From Nocardia arizonensis (GTDB taxonomy: Bacteria; Actinomycetota; Actinomycetes; Mycobacteriales; Mycobacteriaceae), in assembly GCF_001310275.1 (NCBI RefSeq), contig NZ_LGYZ01000109.1, positions 1 to 64,000 of the forward strand: a DNA stretch of 64,000 nt, in the 5' to 3' direction. Every line of letters starts with the position of its first letter. Positions within the stretch are counted from its first letter, which is position 1. A model generated the notes under the pieces. The model did no database searches. It was given only the letters and a program-made list of their open reading frames with translations, and was not told the origin of the DNA. The translations under genes were made by a program, and so were the position numbers. Shown here in pieces: positions 9,347 to 17,153 of the stretch.

Positions 9347-9459
9347 GCGGCGCCTTCGGCGCCGCGGGTTCGCGGCCCCTTGTGTCTCGCGTCCGAGGGG
9401 CCGCGACTCGTGACTGCGTCACATGGTCGCGGCTCCTCGGACGCGAGACGGCCGCGAAC
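9347..9459. repeat. Composite inverted repeats upstream of guaB3
   Basis: Two strong hairpins. The first is an 8-bp GC stem with a three-base loop at 9348-9365, just upstream of the guaB3 ribosome site. The second has arms 9385-9407 and 9426-9448 (22 of 23 positions complementary), an inner perfect 5-bp stem around 9410-9422, and outer complementary segments near 9369-9377 and 9450-9458. Together they can form one extended structure in the guaB3 leader. Function unknown; termination of guaB2 transcripts, RNA processing or leader control are options. Confidence 0.6.
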
Positions 9460-9590
9460 GGTCGCTCGTAAGGCTCGCTCCGTGCGGGGCCGGGTTCGTG
9501 GGGGGATGTCGCGTGTTCGGTTACCCCGGGTGGGCGAGACGGTTGCTTGTCGTTCTCGCTCCGGGCGGGGCTCGGTTGGGGGCGCGCCGG
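9443..9590. repeat. Degenerate direct repeat in the guaB2-guaB3 gap
   Basis: Two related blocks begin at about 9443 and 9534. Each starts with GCGAGACGG, then has CTCGCTCCG followed by GCGGGG after a variable spacer. They look like an old internal duplication within the non-coding gap. Confidence 0.4.
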
Positions 9591-9621
9591 AACGCACAGA
9601 GTCAATAATGCACCGGGCCGG

Positions 9622-9685
9622 GGTGCCTGTACACGCAGGTGAGCCGCTCGAGTGTCGCAAAGGGGCGACCGCGTGTACGGGCACC
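9622..9685 (-). other. Long stem-loop downstream of guaB2
   Basis: Arms 9622-9636 and 9671-9685 are complementary over 15 positions, one of them a G-U wobble in RNA. Inside is a second 5-bp stem (9654-9658 with 9665-9669). The structure begins about 48 bases past the guaB2 stop in transcript sense. It has no clear U-run, so it may be a factor-assisted terminator, an mRNA 3' stabiliser or an unrecognised structured RNA. Confidence 0.45.
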
Positions 9686-9732
9686 GAAGGATCGCCTCCT
9701 GGGCGTTCCGAGCGTGTTCGGAGGCGGACCCG

Positions 9733-11277
9733 TCAGCCTCGGCCGGTGTAGTTGGGGGCCTCCACCGTCATGGTGATGTCGTGGGGGTGGCTTTCCTTCA
9801 GGCCCGCGGCGGTGATCTGGACGAACTGGGCCTCTTGCAGATGGGGGATGTTCTGCGAGCCCGTGTAGCCCATGGCGGCGCGCAGACCGCCCACCAGCTG
9901 GTGGATCACCTGGTTGACGGGACCGCGGAAAGGCACGCGGCCCTCGATGCCCTCGGGGACGAGTTTGTCCTCGGCCAAGACGTCGTCCTGGAAGTACCTG
10001 TCCTTCGAATACGACTTGGCCTGGCCGCGGCCCTGCATGGCCCCGAGCGAGCCCATACCCCGGTAGCTCTTGAACTGCTTGCCGCCCACCAGGATCAATT
10101 CGCCCGGCGACTCCGCGGTGCCCGCCAGCAGGGAACCGAGCATGACGGTGGACGCGCCCGCGGCGATGGCCTTGGCGATATCGCCGGAGAACTGGATGCC
10201 GCCGTCGGCGATCACGGGGACGCCGTGCGGCTTACAGGCGGTCACGGCCTCGAGGATCGCGGTGATCTGGGGGGCTCCGACGCCGGCGACCACGCGGGTG
10301 GTGCAGATGGAGCCGGGGCCGACACCGACCTTCACCGCGTCCGCGCCCGCTTCTATCAGCGCGAGAGCGCCTTCGCGGGTGGCCACATTGCCGCCGACGA
10401 TCTGGATACGGTCGCCGACCTCGGTCTTGACCTTGGTGACCATTTGCAGCACACCGACCTGATGGCCGTGGGCGGTATCGACGACCAGCACGTCCACGCC
10501 CGCGTCGGCCAGATTCATGGCCCGCGACCAGCTGTCCTCGCCGACGCCGATGGCCGCGCCGACCAAAAGACGCCCGTCGCGGTCCTTGGTGGCGTGGGGA
10601 TACTGATCGGTCTTGACGAAATCCTTGACGGTGATGAGGCCGCGCAGCCTGCCGTTGCCGTCGACGATGGGCAGCTTCTCCACCTTGTGGCGACGCAGCA
10701 GGCCGAGGGCGGCCTCGGCGGTGACGCCCTCCTGAGCGGTGATCAACGGCGCCTTGGTCATCACGTCGGCGACGCGGCGGTTCTGGTCGACCTCGAAACG
10801 CATGTCGCGGTTGGTGATGATGCCGACAAGCGCGCCGGTCTCGTCGACCACGGGCAGACCCGAGATGCGGAACCGGGCGCACATCGCGTCGACCTCGGCG
10901 AGCGTGTCGGTGGGGCGGCAGGTCACCGGATCGGTGACCATACCCGCCTCGGAACGCTTCACCGTCTCGACCTGCGCGGCCTGATCCGCGGCGGCGAGAT
11001 TGCGGTGCAGTACGCCCATACCGCCCGCGCGCGCCATGGAGATAGCCATCCTGGCCTCGGTGACGGTGTCCATCGCCGAACTCACCAGGGGGGTGCGCAA
11101 ACGGATCTCCCTGGTCAGCTGACTCGAGGTGTCCACCGAACTGGGGATGAGATCCGACGCGGCGGGCAGCAGCAACACATCGTCGAACGTGAGGCCGAGC
11201 ATGGCGATCTTGTTCGGATCGTCGCCACCCGTATGGGGGCGGACTGCGATTCGTTCGCCCGTTACGGGATTACTCAT
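9733..11277 (-). CDS. guaB: IMP dehydrogenase
   Basis: A 514-residue enzyme oxidising IMP to XMP with NAD, the committed step to guanine nucleotides; this is the guaB2-type gene. The TIM barrel is interrupted by two CBS domains (about residues 115-240), and the catalytic Cys sits in GPGSICTTR. The flap RYFQDD and GIEGRVPFRG near the C-terminus are typical. The frame is open to 11535, but the ATG at 11277 has an AGGAGG site and gives the normal length, so I use it. It is transcribed divergently from the DUF5319 gene and is followed by guaB3. Confidence 0.97.
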   Translation of the reverse strand: MSNPVTGERIAVRPHTGGDDPNKIAMLGLTFDDVLLLPAASDLIPSSVDTSSQLTREIRLRTPLVSSAMDTVTEARMAISMARAGGMGVLHRNLAAADQAAQVETVKRSEAGMVTDPVTCRPTDTLAEVDAMCARFRISGLPVVDETGALVGIITNRDMRFEVDQNRRVADVMTKAPLITAQEGVTAEAALGLLRRHKVEKLPIVDGNGRLRGLITVKDFVKTDQYPHATKDRDGRLLVGAAIGVGEDSWSRAMNLADAGVDVLVVDTAHGHQVGVLQMVTKVKTEVGDRIQIVGGNVATREGALALIEAGADAVKVGVGPGSICTTRVVAGVGAPQITAILEAVTACKPHGVPVIADGGIQFSGDIAKAIAAGASTVMLGSLLAGTAESPGELILVGGKQFKSYRGMGSLGAMQGRGQAKSYSKDRYFQDDVLAEDKLVPEGIEGRVPFRGPVNQVIHQLVGGLRAAMGYTGSQNIPHLQEAQFVQITAAGLKESHPHDITMTVEAPNYTGRG

Positions 11278-11516
11278 TCGGATCGACCCCTCCTGGACTT
11301 CCAAAGCGAGAGACGCCGGAAGGACCGGCGTCGCGCACGAACTGACGGGATGAAACGGCGGCGGCGACGACAAGTGTGTCGAACACTGGGCGGTGCCTGT
11401 GTCAATGGTATCTGGCCCGCAAACTCGGTCTCGACCGCGCCTCGGTGGCGCCCCGACGCGAAACTGGCACACCGCATCGCTGGCGCAGAGCGCCCTTTTC
11501 TGCGTACCGTGGGTGT

Positions 11517-11927
11517 GTGCGTGACCATCTACCACCTGGCTTGCCGCCGGATCCGTTCGCCGGAGACCCCTCCGACCCGTCCGCCGCGCTCGATGCCATC
11601 GAGCCCGGCGAACCGCTGGATCCCCACGAGCGCCTCGCGGTCGAGGAGGATCTCGCCGATCTCGCTGTCTACGAGGCGCTGCTGGCGCACCGCGGAATCC
11701 GCGGACTCGTGGTCAGCTGCGAGGACTGTAGGCAGGATCACTATCACGATTGGGACATGCTCCGGGCCAACCTGCTCCAATTGCTGGTCGACGGAACGGT
11801 CCGCCCACACGAGCCCGCCTATGATCCGACGCCGGAAGCCTATGTCACCTGGGATTACTGCCGGGGCTACGCGGACGCGTCGATGAACGAGGCGTTCCAC
11901 GGCGACGGCTTCGACGGCTTCGACTGA
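11517..11927 (+). CDS. DUF5319 (Rv3412-type) conserved protein
   Basis: A 136-residue acidic soluble protein matching the length and position of Mycobacterium Rv3412 (DUF5319), between guaB2 and the sigD locus. It has a conserved Cys pair region (VSCEDCRQDHYHDWDML) and a second segment (AYVTWDYCRGYAD), both rich in His/Cys/Asp, which might bind a metal. I chose the GTG at 11517 because it gives the family length. No Shine-Dalgarno is obvious, and a TACCGT hexamer lies about 10 bases upstream, so the message could be leaderless. Function is not known. Confidence 0.8.
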   Translation: MRDHLPPGLPPDPFAGDPSDPSAALDAIEPGEPLDPHERLAVEEDLADLAVYEALLAHRGIRGLVVSCEDCRQDHYHDWDMLRANLLQLLVDGTVRPHEPAYDPTPEAYVTWDYCRGYADASMNEAFHGDGFDGFD

Positions 11928-12052
11928 CATCTCCGCACCAGCGCGCTCTTCGGGCTTCGGGCTTCACTCCCGAACCCGGCGAACCCCGTGCAACCGGCGC
12001 GGCGTCCACCACGCACACCGAACCGCCGCCCCGAACGCGAGGGTTTCCCGTG

Positions 12053-12092
12053 ACAAAGAAAAACCGATCGCCGTTACGGCGATCGGCGCTTT
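12053..12092 (-). terminator. Intrinsic terminator of the sigD-rsdA operon
   Basis: A perfect 10-bp stem with a three-base loop at 12064-12086. On the minus strand it is followed by a TTTTTCTTT tract, and outer ACAAAG/CTTTGT segments extend the pairing. It lies just past the rsdA stop and between converging genes. This is a rare clear U-tract terminator in this GC-rich window. Confidence 0.8.
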
Positions 12093-12110
12093 GTGCCCGC
12101 GAGCGTCGGT

Positions 12111-13190
12111 TCAGCTCGGCTTGCCGGGAAGGGTGAACGGGATCGACGGAATCGGAATCACGGTATTGGGAACCTGATTCGTGGGCGGGTTGGGAATCTC
12201 GGCACCACCGGTCGGCACGATCACCGTGGGCGACGTCACGGACGACGGCGGCTCCTGGGTGGGCGGTTCCTGGGTGACCGGCGTCTGCGTCGTGGCCGGT
12301 TCGGTGGGTTGCTGCTGTGTCGGGGACTGCGCGGAGGCCGTCGGCGGCTTGGGCGCCCCCGAGGTCTCGAGCGGAGCCTGCATGATCGACGGGCTCACCG
12401 TGGACTGACTCGCCGGTTGCGAACCGGGGGTGGTCGGCGTCGTGGTTCCGCCGCTGGAACCGGGAGTCGGCTTGGGTTCGGCGGTCTTGGTCATGGCCTC
12501 GATCTGATCGGCCAGTCCCGAATCCTTGGCGCGCAGCGCGGCGACCAGACGCTGCCAGTCGCTCTGCAACTTGGCGCGCTTGTCCTGATCGGTGACCTGG
12601 TCGACATTGGCCTGCGCCGCCTCGAGCTGCGCCTTCGCGGCGACCGGATCACCCTTGGCCAGCAACTGTTCGGCCTGGTCCATCTGAGTGTCGGCGCGGT
12701 TCACCACCGTGGTCTGGGCCTGTTCGCTGAACACGACCTCTTTGACCCGCCATAGCGGATTGCCGGGCTCGGCATTGTAGGAGAACGCCGTCAGGCCGCC
12801 GACGACCAAGGCCAACGCCGCGGCCGTGCCGAGGATCGGCCGGACCAGCCGCAATCGGCGGCTGCCATTGGCGCCCGCCCTGATATTGCGCGCGCCGATC
12901 TCCTGATTGACCGCGGCCACGACCGCGTCGAGATCGGGACCGCCCGGCAGCGCGGGTTCGATGAGTTCCGCACGCCAATCCGCGAGCAGTGCCGCGAGCT
13001 GGAACTCCTCGGAGGACTCGGTCTGCACCGGCCCGTCACTGGAGATGGCATCGATGAGCGCATCGTCACGACGAACCGCCGCGATGTCCACCGGCCCGGT
13101 ATCACCGGAATCCCCGGCGTAGGGACCGCTGTTCCGCGATCCACGTTGCGCATTCCAGTCGCCTCGACCGCGCTCGCCATCCCTAGCCAT
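12111..13190 (-). CDS. rsdA: Anti-sigma-D factor RsdA
   Basis: A 359-residue membrane anti-sigma factor expected to hold SigD inactive. The N-terminal cytoplasmic part (about residues 25-85) contains the acidic region DIAAVRRDDALIDAIS typical of the RsdA sigma-binding domain. One transmembrane helix follows at about 130-150 (TAAALALVVGGLTAF). The exported part has a helical segment (about 165-245), then a low-complexity Pro/Thr/Ser/Gln tail that probably spans the cell wall. The ATG at 13190 overlaps the end of sigD by eight bases (ATG TAT GGC TAG versus ATG GCT AGG), so translation is probably coupled. In mycobacteria RsdA is destroyed by regulated proteolysis to free SigD. Confidence 0.9.
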   Translation of the reverse strand: MARDGERGRGDWNAQRGSRNSGPYAGDSGDTGPVDIAAVRRDDALIDAISSDGPVQTESSEEFQLAALLADWRAELIEPALPGGPDLDAVVAAVNQEIGARNIRAGANGSRRLRLVRPILGTAAALALVVGGLTAFSYNAEPGNPLWRVKEVVFSEQAQTTVVNRADTQMDQAEQLLAKGDPVAAKAQLEAAQANVDQVTDQDKRAKLQSDWQRLVAALRAKDSGLADQIEAMTKTAEPKPTPGSSGGTTTPTTPGSQPASQSTVSPSIMQAPLETSGAPKPPTASAQSPTQQQPTEPATTQTPVTQEPPTQEPPSSVTSPTVIVPTGGAEIPNPPTNQVPNTVIPIPSIPFTLPGKPS

Positions 13191-13761
13191 ACATTTCACC
13201 TGCCCTCGCCACTTGTGACTTGAGTTTCGCGAGTGCCCTGTGCTGGGCGACCCGTATCGCACCCGCCGTACTGCCCACGGCGACCGCGGTTTCTTCCGCT
13301 GACAGACCCATGACCAAGCGCAGAATCAAGATTTCCCGATGCTTTTCAGGAAGCGTGGCGAGCAGGCGATTCATCTGCCTGCTCGTTTCGGATTCGAGAG
13401 CTCTTTGTTCCGGCCCCTGGTCGGTGGATATGACATCTGGTACTTCGGACATCGCCTCCGCCTTGTTACGGGCGGCGTTTCGATGCGCGTCTGCGACCTT
13501 GTGCGATGCGATTCCGTATACGAAGGCCATGAAAGGCCTACCCTGGTCCTGATACCTGGGTAGGGCCGTCATCACGGCCAGACATACCTCCTGCGCAACG
13601 TCATCGGCGGAGAGCTGCCCACGCTCCGCCGCTCCGATTCGCGCGCGGCAGTATCGGACCACCAACGGGCGGATCAGCTCCAGTACCTGAGCTAAAGCGG
13701 ATCTGTCGCCCTGCGCTGCGGCAGCGACGGCGAGGTCCAACTCTTCGCCCGTGTTCGTCAT
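13183..13761 (-). CDS. sigD: RNA polymerase sigma factor SigD (ECF)
   Basis: A 192-residue ECF sigma factor. Region 2 (about residues 25-95) includes DDVAQEVCLAVMTALPRYQDQGRPFMAFVYGIASHKVADAH-type residues that melt and bind the -10 element. Region 4 (about 130-185) carries LPEKHREILILRLVMG and the recognition helix AGAIRVAQHRALAKLK. Start is the ATG at 13761; the frame continues upstream without conserved content. It lies directly before rsdA in the same operon, as in mycobacteria, where SigD acts in stationary phase and stringent-response expression. Confidence 0.95.
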   Translation of the reverse strand: MTNTGEELDLAVAAAAQGDRSALAQVLELIRPLVVRYCRARIGAAERGQLSADDVAQEVCLAVMTALPRYQDQGRPFMAFVYGIASHKVADAHRNAARNKAEAMSEVPDVISTDQGPEQRALESETSRQMNRLLATLPEKHREILILRLVMGLSAEETAVAVGSTAGAIRVAQHRALAKLKSQVARAGEMYG

Positions 13762-13904
13762 CGTCAGCGAGATTCCCGGCGTTACAAGTGACACAAGCCC
13801 GATGACCTGTGCTTCCGCCCGAGGACGGAACGGCTCTAACAATAGCGACACCGGCCACAACACTGGGCAAGACGGTCTGTTGTGGCTGCGACCTGCCCGT
13901 CCGC

Positions 13905-14828
13905 TCAGACAGAGCCCGCAGGTCGGAAGTGCCCGCCCCGTCCGGCAATCAATTCGCCACACGCCGCCGCCTCGGCCGCGGCGTCGGGGTCGGCGAGCCC
14001 GGCGCGCAGCATCGCGCACGCCCAGGCGAGCGGCATCAATTCGTGTTCCCGACACTGCCGGGCCACGCTGTCGGCGTATTCGGCCGCCTCGTCGAGGTCG
14101 CCACACGCCATCGCGGCCGCGGCGACGAGCAGGGCCGATTTGACGCGGTGCCGTACCGAGGGACAACGTTCGGCGAGATCCAGCGCGGCGCGGGCGCGCG
14201 GGCGCGCGTCCGCGGGTCTGCCCGCCGCCAAGGCGGTTTCGGCGCTCACCCAGTGCTCGCGGATCGTCGCGCGCGGACGTCCGACGGCGAACGGGCCGAC
14301 ACGGTCGAGCAGACGTTCGGCCAAGGCGATGCGGCCGGTGCCGATGGCGTCGGCCGCCAGACCCGTCAGCGCGTCGCACACCGCGTCGGTCGCGTCGGGC
14401 GGGGCGGCGAATTCGGCGAGGGTTACCGGTGACTCGGGTGCGCCGGGTGTCTTGGTTGAGACATCAGGGGCCGCGGGGGGCTCAGCAACCATCCGGTCGG
14501 TGAACGATCGGGGCGGCAACAAGGCCAGGGCGCGACCGTCGTACACTGCCGCCGCGGCGTGTCGCCCCAGTTGGCGCAACAACGATCCCTGGGCGCTGGC
14601 CGATAAGGACAACAGAACGGGATCGGCGGTCTCGGCCGGAATTCGCCGCAGTTGCGCTCGGGCGGCCGCGTAGAAACCCTGACCGCCCAGCACCACCGCC
14701 CGCAACCATCGATCGTGGGCGCCGCGCGCGGGCGGCAACTCGGCAGCGGCGATACCGGGCAGGTCCCCGAAGGCCGCCGCGAGCAGCGTCTCGCTACGGG
14801 CTTGTGGGAGCAGAGCTGGCACGAACAC
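13905..14828 (-). CDS. Conserved hypothetical, Rv3415c-type helical-repeat protein
   Basis: A 307-residue soluble, Ala/Arg-rich and largely helical protein lying upstream of sigD on the same strand, at the position of Mycobacterium Rv3415c. The regular spacing of helices (RAVVLGGQGFYAAARAQLRR, LSASAQGSLLRQLGRH, LAERLLDRVG, DLDEAAEYADSVARQC) suggests TPR-like repeats, as in proteins that scaffold or bind peptides. There is no signal peptide and no enzyme motif. The start is GTG at 14828; a GTG two codons later is equally possible. The gap to sigD is about 140 bases. Confidence 0.75.
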   Translation of the reverse strand: MFVPALLPQARSETLLAAAFGDLPGIAAAELPPARGAHDRWLRAVVLGGQGFYAAARAQLRRIPAETADPVLLSLSASAQGSLLRQLGRHAAAAVYDGRALALLPPRSFTDRMVAEPPAAPDVSTKTPGAPESPVTLAEFAAPPDATDAVCDALTGLAADAIGTGRIALAERLLDRVGPFAVGRPRATIREHWVSAETALAAGRPADARPRARAALDLAERCPSVRHRVKSALLVAAAAMACGDLDEAAEYADSVARQCREHELMPLAWACAMLRAGLADPDAAAEAAACGELIAGRGGHFRPAGSV

Positions 14829-15454
14829 GGCGGCACTCTATACGGAGGCAGGCACCGCCGAGCCGGGACCCCGGGACCCCGAGACCGGCGAGCAACCTCG
14901 CAGCAGTTGTGGCGCGGATCGCGTGTTTCGATCAGGTAAATCTCGCGCGGGGATTGGCGGAGCTGCATCGATGCGAATTCACACGCGTTTCGCGCAATTA
15001 ACCTGCACGCCCCGCTTCCGCCATCTGAGACGCACCAGATGGAAGCTTCCGCCGCGACCGCGGAGTAGCCCGACACCGCCCCGCTACCGCCCCAGCAATC
15101 GCGGTACTCGCCAGTATTGTCGCCACTACCTGCGGAAACACAATCAGGCTCAGGCCAGATTAGATCCCGCCGCCCATGAGTCAATCGACCAGTATTACCG
15201 GAGTCACCGTAAAAAGTAAACAGCAGGTAGGTTAAATCTCGCTGTTGAATATTTGGAAAACCGGTGCGTCGAACTATTGACGGAATTTCGCGGCCGGCCC
15301 TAACGTAGCTCATCGCCACGGTCGGCGCCGCGCGAAATTGCAGCGATCGAGAGGGGCGAGCCTCGGGCCGACCGCCGAACCGGCCGCGGTCCGATGATTT
15401 TGCAGAACCGACTGCTCGACAACGCTGACGAGCTCGCATCACGAGGAGTTCACC
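14829..15454. other. Divergent intergenic region upstream of whiB3
   Basis: 626 bases without a convincing gene. The half next to whiB3 (about 15205-15300) is markedly AT-richer than its surroundings and probably holds the whiB3 promoter. I cannot assign exact -35/-10 boxes. The short open frames here have no ribosome site or recognisable content. Confidence 0.5.
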
Positions 15455-15748
15455 ATGCCCATGCCGACCCACCTCCCCGGACCGAACGCCGATGTCTGGG
15501 ATTGGCAGATGCGAGGCTCATGCCTCGGGCAGGATTCCGCGGTGTTCTTTCATCCCGACGGCGAGCGCGGCCGAGCCCGCACCGCCCGCGAGATGCGCGC
15601 CAAGGAGATCTGCCGCAGCTGCCCCGTACTCATGCAGTGCCGAAGCCACGCGCTGAAAGTCAGCGAGCCCTATGGCATCTGGGGCGGCATGTCGGAGACC
15701 GAGCGCGAGATGCACGCCCGGCGCAATCGGCGCCGCATGGCCGTGTAG
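15455..15748 (+). CDS. whiB3: WhiB-family redox regulator WhiB3
   Basis: A 97-residue iron-sulfur transcription regulator. Four cysteines in the WhiB pattern (RGSCLG, then KEICRSCPVLMQC) would ligate a 4Fe-4S cluster sensitive to O2 and NO. A GIWGG turn and a basic C-terminal tail (ARRNRRRM) for sigma/DNA contact follow. Location between the sigD block and groEL1 matches mycobacterial whiB3, which links redox state to lipid metabolism by partnering with the primary sigma factor. The ATG at 15455 follows a good GAGGAG site. Confidence 0.93.
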   Translation: MPMPTHLPGPNADVWDWQMRGSCLGQDSAVFFHPDGERGRARTAREMRAKEICRSCPVLMQCRSHALKVSEPYGIWGGMSETEREMHARRNRRRMAV

Positions 15749-16128
15749 AGCGCTTTTCGAGGAATCCGCCCATCCGTACGGAGCGGCGCGCCGAATGCCT
15801 AGCAAACAACCGGCCACTGAAATAACACCGAGCGAACACACCGGATAGCCCTCGAGAACATCACCGGCCGAACCTCCGGCGGCGCATCGGCGCCGGTTGT
15901 TCGAATCCGGCGCCGGCGCGCGAGCCACCACGGTCACCTCCGCGAACCCGCGCGTCGGCGGACACGAACCGCCGATATTCGATCCGACGTTCTCCACTGC
16001 CGTCAAGGCTTCACGGCGTGTCATCCGTGCCGCACACGGCGTGTCATCGATTCTCCAGGAAGTTGCTGAGCCACAGTCGGTTTGCTGACACCCCACCCGG
16101 AGGGAGGCGATAGCGGCGCGCTACGGTA
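15749..16128. other. Intergenic region between whiB3 and the ECF sigma gene
   Basis: About 380 bases with no supportable gene. The distal part holds a pair of 14-base direct repeats (reported separately), and a GGAGGGAGG tract lies about 30 bases before the sigma factor start. A promoter for the sigma factor is expected here, but I could not fix its boxes. Confidence 0.5.
16012..16048. repeat. Pair of direct repeats upstream of the ECF sigma gene
   Basis: CACGGCGTGTCATC occurs at 16012-16025 and again at 16035-16048, a 23-base offset close to two helical turns. It ends about 80 bases before the sigma factor start. It could be a tandem regulator-binding site; this is inference only. Confidence 0.45.
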
Positions 16129-16794
16129 GTGACCGATGACACAGAATGGAGCGTTGTGACAACGCGGTGGCCGGCCGCAGAGGGCGACTCGTTCCGTAGG
16201 GAAGCCATCCCACCGAGTGTGGATTCTGCGATGTCGGCTCGCGCCGCCGAAAGTATCGAGCTCGCCGCCCTCCTGCATCGTTGCGGTCGGGCCGACCAGC
16301 AAGCTTTCGCCGAACTGTACGACCGGACGTGCGCGCGCGTCTTCGGTCTGGTGCTCCGGGTCCTGCACGATCCGGGGTACGCGGAGGAGACCACCCAGGA
16401 GGTCTACCTCCAGATCTGGCGCACCGCGGCCAGCTTCGATCCCGCCAAGGGTTCCGCCGTGACGTGGCTGATGACCCTGGCCCACCGCCGCGCCGTCGAC
16501 CGTGTCCGCGCCGAGCAGGCGCACACCCAGCGCGAGGTCGCCTATGGAATTCGGGTGCTTGGCAACGAATTCGACGAGGTCACCGAAGAAGTCGAGCGCA
16601 GACTCGAACAGGAGGCCGTCCTCGACGGTCTCGGAACCCTGACCCATACCCAGCGCGAGGCCATCTCGCTCGCCTATTACGGCGGGCGAACCTACGCTGA
16701 AGTAGCGACCTATTTGGGCGTTGGATTACCGACCGTTAAGTCCCGAATTCGGGACGGATTGACACGACTGAAGAAAAGTTTGGGGGTGACGTGA
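16129..16794 (+). CDS. sigK: ECF RNA polymerase sigma factor, SigK-like
   Basis: A 221-residue ECF sigma factor. Region 2 (about residues 50-115) has YDRTCARVFGLVLRVL, EETTQEVYLQIWRTA and GSAVTWLMTLAHRRAVDRVR. Region 4 (about 165-215) has LTHTQREAISLAYYGG and the recognition helix GVGLPTVKSRIRDGLTRLKK. These are characteristic of the SigK/RskA group. Start is uncertain: GTG at 16129, GTG at 16156 with GGAG four bases upstream, or ATG at 16231. The next gene starts one base after this stop and encodes its likely anti-sigma partner. In mycobacteria sigK is elsewhere, so this pair is inserted between whiB3 and groEL1. Confidence 0.88.
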   Translation: MTDDTEWSVVTTRWPAAEGDSFRREAIPPSVDSAMSARAAESIELAALLHRCGRADQQAFAELYDRTCARVFGLVLRVLHDPGYAEETTQEVYLQIWRTAASFDPAKGSAVTWLMTLAHRRAVDRVRAEQAHTQREVAYGIRVLGNEFDEVTEEVERRLEQEAVLDGLGTLTHTQREAISLAYYGGRTYAEVATYLGVGLPTVKSRIRDGLTRLKKSLGVT

Positions 16795-16795
16795 G

Positions 16796-17032
16796 ATGAA
16801 CGAAGCCATGATCGATCTCGCGCACGCCGTCGCGCTCGGATCGATCGGCGACGAAGACCATCACGCGGTACGAGAATTGCTCGACAGCGAGGACCCGGCG
16901 TTCGCCGAGGAGGTGCGGCGCACCGGCGACGTCCTGTCCGCACTCGCGGCGGTGACTGCCACACAGCCGCCCGCCGATCTGCGCGGCCGATTATTGACCG
17001 CCATCGCCGAGCAACCCCAGGTCGCGTCCTGA
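16796..17032 (+). CDS. Short soluble anti-sigma domain protein (RskA N-terminal-like)
   Basis: A 78-residue acidic protein starting one base after the sigma factor stop. It matches the N-terminal anti-sigma domain of RskA-type proteins (IDLAHAVALGSI, DDE-like acidic turn, FAEEVRRTGDVLSALA, PPADLRGRLLTAI). The sequence ends exactly where RskA normally continues into a linker, one membrane helix and an exported domain. There is no membrane anchor and no zinc-binding HxxxCxxC motif. It either acts as a soluble anti-sigma factor or is a remnant that lost its sensor half. The following 120 bases contain no continuation in any frame that I can see. Confidence 0.75.
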   Translation: MNEAMIDLAHAVALGSIGDEDHHAVRELLDSEDPAFAEEVRRTGDVLSALAAVTATQPPADLRGRLLTAIAEQPQVAS

Positions 17033-17106
17033 CACTTCGCGCCACCGGCATTCGTCTCTCACGCAGCACCAGCGGCGGCCATCCATTTCCGGCAACCGCC
17101 ACGGCA

Positions 17107-17138
17107 AAGGCCCCCGGATCACCGATCCGAGGGCCTTG
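17107..17138. terminator. Hairpin between converging anti-sigma and groEL1 genes
   Basis: An inverted repeat (AAGGCCC-CCGGATC against GATCCGAGGGCCTT, one mismatch) sits midway between the two stops. On the minus strand it is followed by a short TTT. It could end transcripts from both sides. Confidence 0.6.
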
Positions 17139-17153
17139 TCCCGTTGGCGCGGG

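Noticed and set aside
9423..9608. Short coding frames in the guaB2-guaB3 gap
   Set aside because: No ribosome sites; composition follows the inverted and direct repeats.
14923..15219. Short frame in the whiB3 upstream region
   Set aside because: Arg/Pro-rich with no ribosome site or family resemblance.
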